The notes under the pieces are model-generated. The model ran no database searches, was not told where the DNA came from, and worked only from the letters and a program-made list of their open reading frames with translations. A DNA stretch of 64,000 nt. Source: Alphaproteobacteria bacterium. GTDB lineage: Bacteria; Pseudomonadota; Alphaproteobacteria; Micropepsales; Micropepsaceae. Shown piece after piece: positions 1-8,346 of the stretch; within the stretch, counting starts at the first letter, position 1; the number at the start of each line of letters is the position of its first letter. The stretch spans positions 29,329 through 93,328 of the forward strand of contig JAFKFG010000014.1 in the NCBI GenBank assembly GCA_017307355.1. Reading direction: 5' to 3'. Both the position numbers and the translations under genes were made by a program.

Positions 1-2
1 TG

Positions 3-3000
3 CACCAAAGCGCGCTGGACAACCGGGCCGTGATCGACCTGGCGCCCATGAGCTTCACCGGCACGATGCCGGACCTTGCCCCCCCGCCGAAGCAGGCGGC
101 CGCGCCGGTCGACCCGGCCAGCCTGCCGGAACTGAAATTGCGCGCGGGTTCTTATTCCAACTACACGCGGCTGGTGTTCGATTGGCCGAAGCCGGTTTCC
201 TATTCGGTCTTTCCCGGCGCGGGAAAAATCGCCATCCGCTTCCGGGCGCTGGCGCGGCCCGATCTGTCCGCCGTCGCACGCTTCGCGCCGCCCTGGGTGA
301 AGAACGCCTCCTGGCGCACCGATGGCGCGGGCATCATGGTCGAGTTCGACACCGACAGCGCTTCCGGCTTTCACGATTTCAAGGACGGCAACAAGATCGT
401 CATCGACGTTCTGGCGCCGCACACCGATGCCGCCGCCTATGCGCCGCCCGGCCTGGACAAGCCGAAAGTCACGGCCATGTCGGCGGCCCAGGCCAAGGCC
501 ATCACCGACACGGCGGACAAGCTGTCCGGCAAGCCTGCCGAAACCAAGCCGGAGGTGAAAGCCGCCGAAGCCAAACCGGACGCCAAAGCCGAAGCCAAGC
601 CGGACGCCAAAGCCGAAGCCAAGCCGGCCGAGATCAAGACCGCTACCGTCACGCCGCCGCCCGCGCCCTTCGCCGACAGCCATTTGATCAAGGATGGCGC
701 GGTGATCGGCTTCAAGGGCGCGGCCAGCCATCCCAACGCCATCTTCGTGCGCGGCTTGACCGCCTGGGTGGTGCTGGAAAACACGCCCAGCATCGATGCC
801 GCCGCGCTGAAAACACAGCTGGGCGATTTCGCGTCCCAGGTCGAAGCCTCTTCCGCCGCCGGCATTTCCGTTCTGCGCATCGGCCTGAAAAAGAACGCGC
901 CCATCGCCGCGGTAAATGCCGGGCCCGACTTGAAAGTGACCATCGGCGCCAACGCGGCAACCCCGCCCGGCACCATCGCCTTTGCCCGCAACCAGGACGA
1001 TCCCAAGCGTTCGTCGCTGACCACCTTGCTGCCCGGGGCCAATCGCGTGCTGCTGCTGACCGATCCGGTTACCGGCGACAATCTGATCGTGGTCGCGGGC
1101 AATACCGGCCGCGCCGTTCCGGCCCAGCGCGACTATGCGGAATTCGCCGCGCTTCCCACCGCCAATGGCCTGGTGATCACTGCCTATGCGGACGATGTGT
1201 CGGTCGGTGTCGCCAATGGACGCATCACCATTACCCGCCCCGGCGGCTTGTCGCTCACCCCGCTCACCATGCCGGTGGAGGAAACGCCCGCGGCCCTGGC
1301 GGCCGAGCGCAACGGCCCCAGCTTCCTGGACTTCGCGTCCTGGAGCCCCATGTCGGGCGGCTCCTTTCTCGCCACCGAGCGGCGGCTGACCCAGGCGGTG
1401 TCGCGCCAACCGCCCGCCCGCGCCAATACCGCCCGCCTGATGCTGGCGCGCTTCTATCTCGCCAACCGCTTCGCGGCGGAAGCGTTGGGCGTGATCAACC
1501 TGATTCAGACGTCCGACCCGGCCCTGCGCGGAGACATCCAGCTCGCCACCATGCGGGCCGCCGCCGATTACATGATGGGCCGCTATCGCGACGCCCATAA
1601 CGACCTGGCCGGTCCCTCTTTCGATTCGGACCGGCATGCCGCCTTGTGGCGGGGACTGACGGAAGCGGCGCTGGAGAATTGGAGCGCCGCGCACACCTAT
1701 CTGGAACAGGCCGTGCCGGTGCTGAAGAAATACCAGCCGGAATGGCAAGCCCGCGCGCGCCTGGCCAATGCGGAATCCGCGTTGGGCATGGGCCGCCTGG
1801 AAATGGCCGACGCGGCGATGATGCATGTCCCGCAGGATCTGGGCAAAACCGACGCCCTGGAAGCCAAGCTGATCAAGGCGCGCATCGATGCCGCCGAAAA
1901 TCATTATCCCGCCGCCGCGGCCGGATTCACGGCCGTGGTGAATGGCGGCGACGACCGCCTGGCCGCCCAGGCCATCTTTTATCAGACCAATGCCGCCTTG
2001 GCCGCGGGCATCATCGAGCCCAAGCGGGGCATCGATGTGCTGGAACGCCTGCGCTATCGCTGGCGCGGCGACGCGCTGGAACTGAAAACCTTGCGCAAGC
2101 TGGCCTCGCTTTATTTCGGCGAGCGCAAATGGCAGCCGGGCCTGAAGACCTTGCGCGTCGCCACCCAGAATTTCATGGGCCAGGAACAGGCCCATGCCGC
2201 CCAGGAAGACATGCGCGCGGCCTTCGCCAATCTTTTCATCAAGGGCGGCGCCGACAAATTGCCGCCGGTGGAAAGCCTGTCGATCTTCTATGACAATATC
2301 GATCTCACCCCGATCGGCGCGGATGGCGACGAAATGATCCGCCGCATGGTCGACCGGCTGGTGGCGGTGGACCTTCTGGGACCGGCGGCCAAGCTTCTGT
2401 CCTATCAGGTCGAGAAGCGGCTGGACGGCGTGGCCAAGGCGCAAGTCTCCACCAAGCTCGCCGCCATCTATTTGATGGATCACAAGCCGCAAGCCGCGGT
2501 GGATGCACTGCATGGCTCGCAGGTCAGCGGATTGCCGGACCAGGATGGGCATGCCCGCATGATCCTGGAGGCTCGCGCCTTCGCCGGCCTCAAGCAATGG
2601 GACAATGCGCTGGACCTGATCGCGGTGGACGACCAGCCCGATACGCGCCGCCTGCGCGCCGACATTTACTGGGAAGCGGGCAATTGGGCGCTTGCCGGCC
2701 AGAAGACCGAAGAACTTCTGGGCGCGCGCTGGAGCGATCCCATTCCTTTGTCGAATGGCGAACGGGCCCAGGTGCTGCGGCTGGCGGTGTCCTATTCGCT
2801 GGCCAATGACGAAGCCAGCCTGGACCGGCTGCGCCAGCATTTCACGCCCAAGATGCAGAACACGCCGGATGGCAACGCCTTTGCGGTTCTGTCTCAGGAA
2901 ATCGACATGCACGGCCTCGCCTTCCGCGACGCCGCCGCCAAGATCGCGTCGGTGGATACTTTGCAAGCCTTTATGAAAGACTTTAGCAAGCGGAACGTGG

Positions 3001-3014
3001 TGGCTATTAATTAA
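3..3014 (+). CDS. Large TPR protein with N-terminal AMIN-like domain (5' partial)
   Basis: The frame is open to the left edge, so the true start lies outside the window; the GTG at 30 is only the first internal start codon. Numbered from that GTG there are 994 residues. Residues about 30-145 look like a beta-rich AMIN-like domain (motifs LRAGSYSNYTRLVFDWP, IVIDVL). Residues about 140-213 form a Lys/Ala/Glu/Pro-rich linker containing a 24-bp tandem duplication. The rest, from about 430 on, is helical with TPR-like periodicity. The architecture suggests a periplasmic or envelope scaffold. I do not recognise a specific function. The gene is followed by a family A hairpin repeat. Confidence 0.8.
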   Translation, partial: HQSALDNRAVIDLAPMSFTGTMPDLAPPPKQAAAPVDPASLPELKLRAGSYSNYTRLVFDWPKPVSYSVFPGAGKIAIRFRALARPDLSAVARFAPPWVKNASWRTDGAGIMVEFDTDSASGFHDFKDGNKIVIDVLAPHTDAAAYAPPGLDKPKVTAMSAAQAKAITDTADKLSGKPAETKPEVKAAEAKPDAKAEAKPDAKAEAKPAEIKTATVTPPPAPFADSHLIKDGAVIGFKGAASHPNAIFVRGLTAWVVLENTPSIDAAALKTQLGDFASQVEASSAAGISVLRIGLKKNAPIAAVNAGPDLKVTIGANAATPPGTIAFARNQDDPKRSSLTTLLPGANRVLLLTDPVTGDNLIVVAGNTGRAVPAQRDYAEFAALPTANGLVITAYADDVSVGVANGRITITRPGGLSLTPLTMPVEETPAALAAERNGPSFLDFASWSPMSGGSFLATERRLTQAVSRQPPARANTARLMLARFYLANRFAAEALGVINLIQTSDPALRGDIQLATMRAAADYMMGRYRDAHNDLAGPSFDSDRHAALWRGLTEAALENWSAAHTYLEQAVPVLKKYQPEWQARARLANAESALGMGRLEMADAAMMHVPQDLGKTDALEAKLIKARIDAAENHYPAAAAGFTAVVNGGDDRLAAQAIFYQTNAALAAGIIEPKRGIDVLERLRYRWRGDALELKTLRKLASLYFGERKWQPGLKTLRVATQNFMGQEQAHAAQEDMRAAFANLFIKGGADKLPPVESLSIFYDNIDLTPIGADGDEMIRRMVDRLVAVDLLGPAAKLLSYQVEKRLDGVAKAQVSTKLAAIYLMDHKPQAAVDALHGSQVSGLPDQDGHARMILEARAFAGLKQWDNALDLIAVDDQPDTRRLRADIYWEAGNWALAGQKTEELLGARWSDPIPLSNGERAQVLRLAVSYSLANDEASLDRLRQHFTPKMQNTPDGNAFAVLSQEIDMHGLAFRDAAAKIASVDTLQAFMKDFSKRNVVAIN
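576..623 (+). repeat. 24-bp perfect tandem duplication inside the TPR gene
   Basis: Two identical 24-bp units, at 576-599 and 600-623, encode the repeated PDAKAEAK-type linker. A diverged third unit precedes them. The unit length keeps the reading frame, so copy number can change linker length without breaking the protein. Confidence 0.85.
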
Positions 3015-3016
3015 GG

Positions 3017-3097
3017 CCCCCATCTGTCCGCCACGCGGGCAAGCCCGCTAGCGGACATCTTCCCCCGTCAGCGGCTTTGCCGCACGGGGGAAGAAAG
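3017..3097 (+). repeat. Family A palindromic element, copy A1
   Basis: The element starts with CCCCCATC and ends with GGGGGAAGAAAG. It holds two nested hairpins. The first has outer stem TGTCCGC/GCGGACA and inner stem GCGGGC/GCCCGC. The second has outer stem CTTCCCCCG/CGGGGGAAG and inner stem GCGGC/GCCGC. It lies between two convergent genes (ends 3014 and 3125), where it could also act as a terminator. Other copies are at 5633, 12126, 29806, 31175 and 63649. Confidence 0.85.
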
Positions 3098-3124
3098 TCA
3101 GGACAAGCTTCTAGAGAAAATTTT

Positions 3125-3943
3125 TTAGAGAGACTCGAGCCAGCTTAAGCTGCGGTCACACACGCCCTCCCAACCCGGTTCGCCGATCAGCCAGTGGCTC
3201 ATGCCGGGCATGGTTTCGAATGATGCCTGTTTGTAGAGCGCGGCGGTGCGCTGGACCGTGCCGGGCGGGCAGATGCGGTCGCCGCCACCAGTGAGAAGCA
3301 ACAGCGGGCACGTCACTTTGCGGATATCGACTTCGCTGGCACGGTGCATATCCAGACCCCAATGCAAGGCTTCGAAGGTGGCGCGGCCAGATTCCGGGCG
3401 GAATTGGTCGAACACCTGTTTGCGCTGATTTTCCGGAAAGCGATCCAGCGAATGGGCAGCCGCCGCATTGAAATCCGGCTCCAGAATCATGCTCCAGAAT
3501 CCCACGCGCAGCATCAAGCTTTGCGCCGTGCCGATCTCGAAAAGCGTCGAGGGCGGAACGCCCCAGGGCGCGATGGGTGCCAGCAGGATCGCGGCGGCGA
3601 TCTCGCGGCGCGCCGCCAACATCTGCGCTAGAAGGCCGCCCATGGAATGACCGATCAGGATGGGTGGCGACGCCATCGCCGCGACCTGCTTTTCCAGATC
3701 CGCCGCATAATCCAACAGGCTGGTGGTAGCCAGCGCCGGTGCCGGCTTGGCGCCGTCGTGAAAGCGCAAGGCAGGCGCGCTGACGTCATAACCGGCTTCG
3801 CGAAAGCGCGCCGCAAACGCGTCCCACACCCAGGGACCGCAAAAACCGCCATGGATCATCAGCACAGGCGGTTTGGGATTTTCATGGGTCGCACGGCCGG
3901 GCGAACTGCTTTCCGTTTCGCCTGGCCGATGCTCCCGGCTCAT
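3125..3943 (-). CDS. Alpha/beta hydrolase
   Basis: The product is 272 residues. The oxyanion loop is HGGFCGPW (about 31-38), the nucleophile elbow GHSMGG has Ser100, an acidic residue follows in GGGDRICPP, and the catalytic His is in GMSHWL near the C-terminus, giving a complete triad. The start at 3943 overlaps the rppH stop in an ATGA. A longer frame upstream lacks support because it would run through rppH. Residues about 3-19 are encoded by a degenerate copy of the family C repeat (3888-3935), so the N-terminus before the first beta strand is probably repeat-derived. The substrate is unknown. Confidence 0.85.
   Translation of the reverse strand: MSREHRPGETESSSPGRATHENPKPPVLMIHGGFCGPWVWDAFAARFREAGYDVSAPALRFHDGAKPAPALATTSLLDYAADLEKQVAAMASPPILIGHSMGGLLAQMLAARREIAAAILLAPIAPWGVPPSTLFEIGTAQSLMLRVGFWSMILEPDFNAAAAHSLDRFPENQRKQVFDQFRPESGRATFEALHWGLDMHRASEVDIRKVTCPLLLLTGGGDRICPPGTVQRTAALYKQASFETMPGMSHWLIGEPGWEGVCDRSLSWLESL
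3888..3935 (+). repeat. Family C element, copy C1 (degenerate, inside CDS)
   Basis: It begins GGTCGCACGGCCGG and ends CCTGGCCGATGCTCCC, matching the outer parts of the other family C copies but with the inner hairpin decayed. It lies in the first codons of the minus-strand hydrolase and is translated as part of its N-terminal tail. Confidence 0.65.
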
Positions 3944-4413
3944 ACAGGTTTCGCCAGATGCCGGAAGGCGGTCACGATCTTGGCATAGGAGTCGCGCTTG
4001 AACGGCACGATCACATGCAGCAGCTCCTCGATGGTGAGCCATTTCCAGGCCGAGAATTCCGGCTCATGCGCATGCAGGTCGATATCATTGTCGTCGCCCA
4101 AAAAGCGCAAGGCGAACCATTTCTGGCGCTGGCCGCGATATTTGCCGTGGAAGGCGACGCCCACCAGATGGGCGGGCAGATCGTAGGTGATCCAGTCGTC
4201 CATCTCGGCGATAATTTCGGCCTTGTCGGTGCCCGCCTCTTCCTTGAGTTCGCGCATCGCGGCCTGACGCGGCGCCTCGCCGCCATCGATGCCGCCTTGG
4301 GGCATCTGCCAGCCTTCGACCGTCTGGTCGATGCGCTTTCCGACGAAAATCAGCCCCTGACGATTGAGCAGCATCACGCCGACGGCGGGGCGATAGGGGA
4401 GAAGAGACGACAC
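3940..4413 (-). CDS. rppH: RNA pyrophosphohydrolase (Nudix)
   Basis: The 157-residue protein opens with YRPAVGVMLLN and carries a full Nudix box over residues 41-61 (G41, E46, R54, E55, E58, E59, G61), with the WQMPQGG lead-in typical of RppH/NudH. The enzyme removes pyrophosphate from 5'-triphosphorylated mRNA, which opens it to RNase E-type decay. Its length matches the family. Its stop overlaps the hydrolase start by 4 bp, so the two are probably co-translated. The deacetylase gene lies 106 bp upstream on the same strand. Confidence 0.95.
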   Translation of the reverse strand: MSSLLPYRPAVGVMLLNRQGLIFVGKRIDQTVEGWQMPQGGIDGGEAPRQAAMRELKEEAGTDKAEIIAEMDDWITYDLPAHLVGVAFHGKYRGQRQKWFALRFLGDDNDIDLHAHEPEFSAWKWLTIEELLHVIVPFKRDSYAKIVTAFRHLAKPV

Positions 4414-4519
4414 GAAAAATCCTTGGACTCAGATGGAAAGATTTATCGCCCGAATGGGTTCCCGCGACAACCATTCCCGCAGCAGGGCTGCTCCGCCGCG
4501 CGCGACGGATCCCGCGCCC

Positions 4520-5554
4520 TTATTTGGCGGGCGGGTTCACGATGGCGGAAACGGGGACGAGAACAAAGCCCCGCCTTTCCAGCCCCTTCGCCCAGGCGGC
4601 GATTCGCTCGATGGTGATGGGATAGACAAAGGCCGAGCCGATCGCCGTGCCATGTTCCCGGGCCTGGGTTTCCAGGTTGGAGAGATGCTTGTCGATCTCC
4701 AGCGCGGTCTGGATGCCGTCCAGGGTTTCGTCCGCCTTGGCGAAGGGCGCGCCGGAGCGGCCGGCCACCTCGGCGGCGGCGGACTGGGCCACCGCGCCAT
4801 TGTCGAAGAAATAAAGTCCCCGGCGGGACAATTGGGTCAGGGTCGGCGAGAGAGCGTCGGCATCGGCCAAAAAGCGCTGCCCCAGAAGATTGGTCACGCC
4901 GGCATAGCCGGTGAAGCGCGACAGCGCCCATTCCAGGCGCTGGCTGTTGGTGTCGCGCTCGATGCCGGATCGCAATGTGTGCGGCCCCGGATCGCTGTCG
5001 GGAAAATCGAACGGCTCCATCGGCACTTGCAGCAGCGCTTCATGGCCCGACTGGCGCGCCTGGGAAACCCAATGCTGCACATCACCCGCATAGGGCAGGA
5101 AGGCGAAGGTGATGCCGGACGGCAAAGCCAGCGCCGATGCGGTCGCCTTGGCGCTGAGGCCCAGGCCCGACACCACGATGGCGATGCGGAATTTGCCGTT
5201 CGCGGCGGGCGCGGCATAGGCGGCCATCGGCTTGCGGCCGTCATCGGCGATGCGGGGCAAGGGGCCTTGCGCGCTGTTTTCGATCAAGGCCGGGTCGGCG
5301 ATCAAGGCGCGGCCCGCCATCACGATTTTGTCGATAGGCGCTGGCGGCGCGGCGGGCGCAGCCGCGGCTTCAGGCGCCATCGCCTGTTTGGAAGGAGGCG
5401 GCGCGGACAAATCCAGGATCACGCCGGGGCGATGCACCTTGCCCAGGACGGTAATGCCCAAGGCACCCGCCGTCAGGACGCAAAGCGTGCCCATGCCGGC
5501 AAGCGCAAGGGCGCGCGTGGCACGAGCAATGGCAGGGTGGGTCGGAGCCGGCAT
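4520..5554 (-). CDS. Divergent polysaccharide deacetylase family protein (YibQ-like)
   Basis: The product is 344 residues. A membrane anchor or uncleaved signal (about 12-35) is followed by a Pro/Ala-rich stretch, then the catalytic-like fold from about residue 130 (FRIAIVVSGLGLS, LLQVPMEPFDFPDSDPGPHT, GLYFFDNG, GSAFVYPITIERIAAW). This is the divergent polysaccharide deacetylase 2 family, which commonly neighbours ctpA, envC and rppH in alphaproteobacteria, as here. A periplasmic envelope role is likely. Some of the canonical metal ligands of polysaccharide deacetylases are replaced, so activity is uncertain. Confidence 0.88.
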   Translation of the reverse strand: MPAPTHPAIARATRALALAGMGTLCVLTAGALGITVLGKVHRPGVILDLSAPPPSKQAMAPEAAAAPAAPPAPIDKIVMAGRALIADPALIENSAQGPLPRIADDGRKPMAAYAAPAANGKFRIAIVVSGLGLSAKATASALALPSGITFAFLPYAGDVQHWVSQARQSGHEALLQVPMEPFDFPDSDPGPHTLRSGIERDTNSQRLEWALSRFTGYAGVTNLLGQRFLADADALSPTLTQLSRRGLYFFDNGAVAQSAAAEVAGRSGAPFAKADETLDGIQTALEIDKHLSNLETQAREHGTAIGSAFVYPITIERIAAWAKGLERRGFVLVPVSAIVNPPAK

Positions 5555-5632
5555 AAGGTCCGGATTAGGCCCGGTATATGGTTATTACGGGGTTAATCTC
5601 AGTTATCGGGGCGATATCACGGCTTGCCCCGG

Positions 5633-5712
5633 CTTTCTTCCCCCGCGCGGCAAAGCCGCTGGCGGGGAAGATGTCTGCTAGGCCGCTTGCGGCCGTGGCA
5701 GACAGATGGGGG
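5633..5712 (-). repeat. Family A palindromic element, copy A2
   Basis: This is a minus-orientation copy between ctpA and the deacetylase gene. Read on its own strand, the first outer stem is TGTCTGC/GCAGACA with inner stem GGCCGC/GCGGCC. The second stem is CTTCCCCG/CGGGGGAAG with one size mismatch, and its inner stem is GCGGC/GCCGC. Relative to A1, a C-G pair of the outer stem has become T-A on both sides. Confidence 0.85.
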
Positions 5713-5717
5713 CAGAA

Positions 5718-7019
5718 TTAATCAGCCTTCGCCGGCTTGCTGGCGGAGGCGACGGTCATTTTCCCGTGCAGCAGGTCCAGGGCATAGGACAGCTGGAAAT
5801 CGTCATACTTCTTGCCGGGCGCGGGTTGAACCACCGGGGCATTGATCTTTTTGGCCGCGGGGTCGCCCACCAGATGGCCGGGCAGGTCGGCTTCGGACGG
5901 CCGCGCGATCTTGGGAATGTTGGTTTCGTTGCCCTGCGCCACGGCGATATCGGGAATGATGCCCTGGGCCTGAATCGAATGACCCGACGGGGTGTAATAG
6001 CGCGCCGTGGTGAGACGCAGCGCGCCGCCGCCCTCGCCGAGCGGAATGATGGTCTGCACCGAACCTTTGCCGAAGCTGGTCATGCCCACGACGGTGGCGC
6101 GCTTGTGATCCTGCAGGGCGCCGGACACGATTTCCGACGCCGAAGCCGTGCCCGCATTGATCAAAATCACGATGGGCTTGCCGTCGGCGATGTCGCCGCC
6201 CTTGGCGTCATAGCGTTGCGTATCCTCGGGATGGCGACCGCGGGTGGAGACGATCTCGCCGCCGGTGAGGAAATCGTCGGACACTTGAATCGCCTGGTCC
6301 AGCAATCCGCCCGGATTGTTGCGCAGGTCGATCACATAGCCCTTGATGCCGGGGCCGATCTGCTTCTTCAGATCGCGCACCGCCTTTTCCAGGCCCGAGG
6401 CGGTCTGTTCGTTGAAGCCCGGCAGGCGGATGTAACCGATATCGCCTTCCTTGCGCCAAGTATCGGCATCCACCTGCACCACCGCGCGCTGCAAGGTGAC
6501 GTCGAACGGCTTCTTCTCGCCTTCGCGCAGAATGGTGAGCGTGACCTTGGAGCCTTCGGGCCCGCGCATCTTGTCGATGGCTTCGTTGAGCGGCTGGCCC
6601 GCGATGGAGGCGCCGTCGATGCCGGCAATGCGGTCGCCGGACTTGATCCCGGCCTTGGCGGCGGGCGTGCCGTCGATGGGCGAAATCACTTTGATCAGGC
6701 CGTCTTCCTGCGTCACCTCGATGCCGACGCCGCCGAACTGGCCCTTGGTGGTGATCTGCATGTCGTTATAGGACTTGGCGTCCATATAGCTGGAATGCGG
6801 ATCGAGATTGGACACCATGCCCTGGATGGCGGCGTTGACCAGCTCGCTGTCCTGCACCGGGCGCACATAATTGGCGCGCACGCGTTCGAAGGCATCGGAG
6901 AAAAGATCGAGCTGGCGATACGGCCCCGAGTCCTGGGCGCCCTGCGCCTGCGGCAAGAGGCTCAGCGCCAGGGCAAAACCGGCAACCCCGCCCAACGCCA
7001 CCAAAGCAACTTTCTTCAT
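5718..7019 (-). CDS. ctpA: S41 family C-terminal processing peptidase
   Basis: The product is 433 residues from ATG 7019, which overlaps the envC stop as ATGA and gives a normal signal peptide (MKKVALVALGGVAGFALALS). A PDZ domain (GGVGIEVTQEDGLIKVISP) is followed by the tail-specific protease domain. The catalytic Ser sits in GTASASEIV and the Lys in GMTSFGKGSVQ. CtpA-type proteases trim periplasmic proteins and regulate murein hydrolases. The order gpmI-envC-ctpA is conserved in alphaproteobacteria and supports a shared role in cell-wall remodelling. Confidence 0.95.
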   Translation of the reverse strand: MKKVALVALGGVAGFALALSLLPQAQGAQDSGPYRQLDLFSDAFERVRANYVRPVQDSELVNAAIQGMVSNLDPHSSYMDAKSYNDMQITTKGQFGGVGIEVTQEDGLIKVISPIDGTPAAKAGIKSGDRIAGIDGASIAGQPLNEAIDKMRGPEGSKVTLTILREGEKKPFDVTLQRAVVQVDADTWRKEGDIGYIRLPGFNEQTASGLEKAVRDLKKQIGPGIKGYVIDLRNNPGGLLDQAIQVSDDFLTGGEIVSTRGRHPEDTQRYDAKGGDIADGKPIVILINAGTASASEIVSGALQDHKRATVVGMTSFGKGSVQTIIPLGEGGGALRLTTARYYTPSGHSIQAQGIIPDIAVAQGNETNIPKIARPSEADLPGHLVGDPAAKKINAPVVQPAPGKKYDDFQLSYALDLLHGKMTVASASKPAKAD

Positions 7020-8344
7020 GATCCTTTTGCCTTCCGCAAATCCGGGCTGAGCCATGGCCTGGGACTCAGTCCATGGCCGTTCTGACGCAATTCAAAATAA
7101 AGCCGTTCCGTCGGCGAACCGCTTTCTGCCGGCATGTTGCCGACGGGTTCGCCCGCCAGCACCTCGTCATTCGGCCGCACGGTGACACGCCCGAGTCCGG
7201 CCAGCACCAGATCGTAGCCAGTGGTTATCTCCAGGATCAAGACCTGTCCCGACTTATGGTAAGGGCCGGCGAACAGCACCCGGCCGTCGGACGGGGCGAT
7301 CACCTGGGCGCTGTCGCGAGTGACATAGGTAAGTCCCGGATTCCGGTTATTTTCTTTCAGATCGGCACTGGCGGCGGCGATGGTTCCCACCACGGGCGGC
7401 AATAATGAACCTTTGGACAGAGGGCCCATGGAGCCGGAATTGGACGCAGTGACGATGGTGATGGCCTCGTCATTGCCGCTGCCGCCACGCTTGAGCGCCG
7501 CCACCCGGTTCGCCAGGGCCTGAAAATCGGCCGCCTTGGCCGCGATCTCCGCCAGCTTGGAGCGGAGCGTGTCGTATTCGCTGCCCGCGACCTCGGCCTC
7601 GGCCTCTTTCTGGGTGGTGAGGGCTTCCAGATCGCCCCGCGCCGAAGTGAGCTGGGTGGCGGTGGTGGAGGCTTCGGCGCGCCGCTTGACCAGCGCGACG
7701 CGCGTCGCTTTCAGCGCGGTGATGCGGCGGGCCAGCCGGGCGGCTTCGGCATAGACCGGCGGCAGGCTGGCGCCCACCAGCATCGCGCCCCGCGCCGCCG
7801 CCAGGGCATCGTCGGGCCGAACCGCCAGGGCGGGCGGCATGTCGTGCTGCAGCCGTTCCAGGATCGCCAGCAGCTTGGTCACGGAAATCCGGTCGCGCTG
7901 AAAGCCCGCCGTCAATTCGGCATTCTGCTTTTCCAGCCGGTCGATTTCCTCGTCCAGATAAACGGTTTCCTGCTCCAGGCTTTCGATCTTGGCCGCGGTG
8001 GCGATCAGGCGCTGGCGCAGGGTCTTGGCTTCGGCGGAAAGCTGGTCGCTTTTCTGCTTGGCGTCATCGACCGCGGGCTTGTCATGGGCGATCTCGGCCT
8101 TGAGAGAACCCAGCTGTTCGGCGCTGGACGGCAAATTGCCCAGGGATTTGCTGGGCACCGCCTTGGAGAGATCGAGTGGAATGTCCGGCGCGGGCCGGGC
8201 ATCCGCCTTCAAGGCGGGCCGGGGACGCGGAACAACGGGCACGGTCACGCTTTTTGCGGGCGCGGTCTTTGCCGGCGGATCGGCCGCCAGCGCGGGCGGC
8301 GCCAAAGCCGCCATCGCCAACGCAAAGAGAAGCCCGCCGCGCAA
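7016..8344 (-). CDS. envC: Murein hydrolase activator EnvC-like (degenerate M23 domain)
   Basis: The product is 442 residues. A signal peptide is followed by a long coiled coil (about 70-290) and a C-terminal LytM/M23 fold (GRVLFAGPYHKSGQVLILEI). The usual zinc HxH motif is replaced by YDLVLAGL, so the domain should be a non-catalytic activator of amidases at the division site, as in EnvC. The start is a TTG 2 bp after the gpmI stop; the next ATG would remove most of the signal peptide. It is translationally coupled to ctpA. Confidence 0.9.
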   Translation of the reverse strand: MRGGLLFALAMAALAPPALAADPPAKTAPAKSVTVPVVPRPRPALKADARPAPDIPLDLSKAVPSKSLGNLPSSAEQLGSLKAEIAHDKPAVDDAKQKSDQLSAEAKTLRQRLIATAAKIESLEQETVYLDEEIDRLEKQNAELTAGFQRDRISVTKLLAILERLQHDMPPALAVRPDDALAAARGAMLVGASLPPVYAEAARLARRITALKATRVALVKRRAEASTTATQLTSARGDLEALTTQKEAEAEVAGSEYDTLRSKLAEIAAKAADFQALANRVAALKRGGSGNDEAITIVTASNSGSMGPLSKGSLLPPVVGTIAAASADLKENNRNPGLTYVTRDSAQVIAPSDGRVLFAGPYHKSGQVLILEITTGYDLVLAGLGRVTVRPNDEVLAGEPVGNMPAESGSPTERLYFELRQNGHGLSPRPWLSPDLRKAKGS

Positions 8345-8346
8345 TC

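Noticed and set aside
3017..3097. Simple rho-independent terminator
   Set aside because: The fold is a double nested hairpin shared with five other places and lacks a T-run, so it is better described as a repeat element that might also terminate.
5706..7085. A 459-codon antisense frame over ctpA
   Set aside because: CtpA has complete catalytic motifs; the antisense product resembles nothing.
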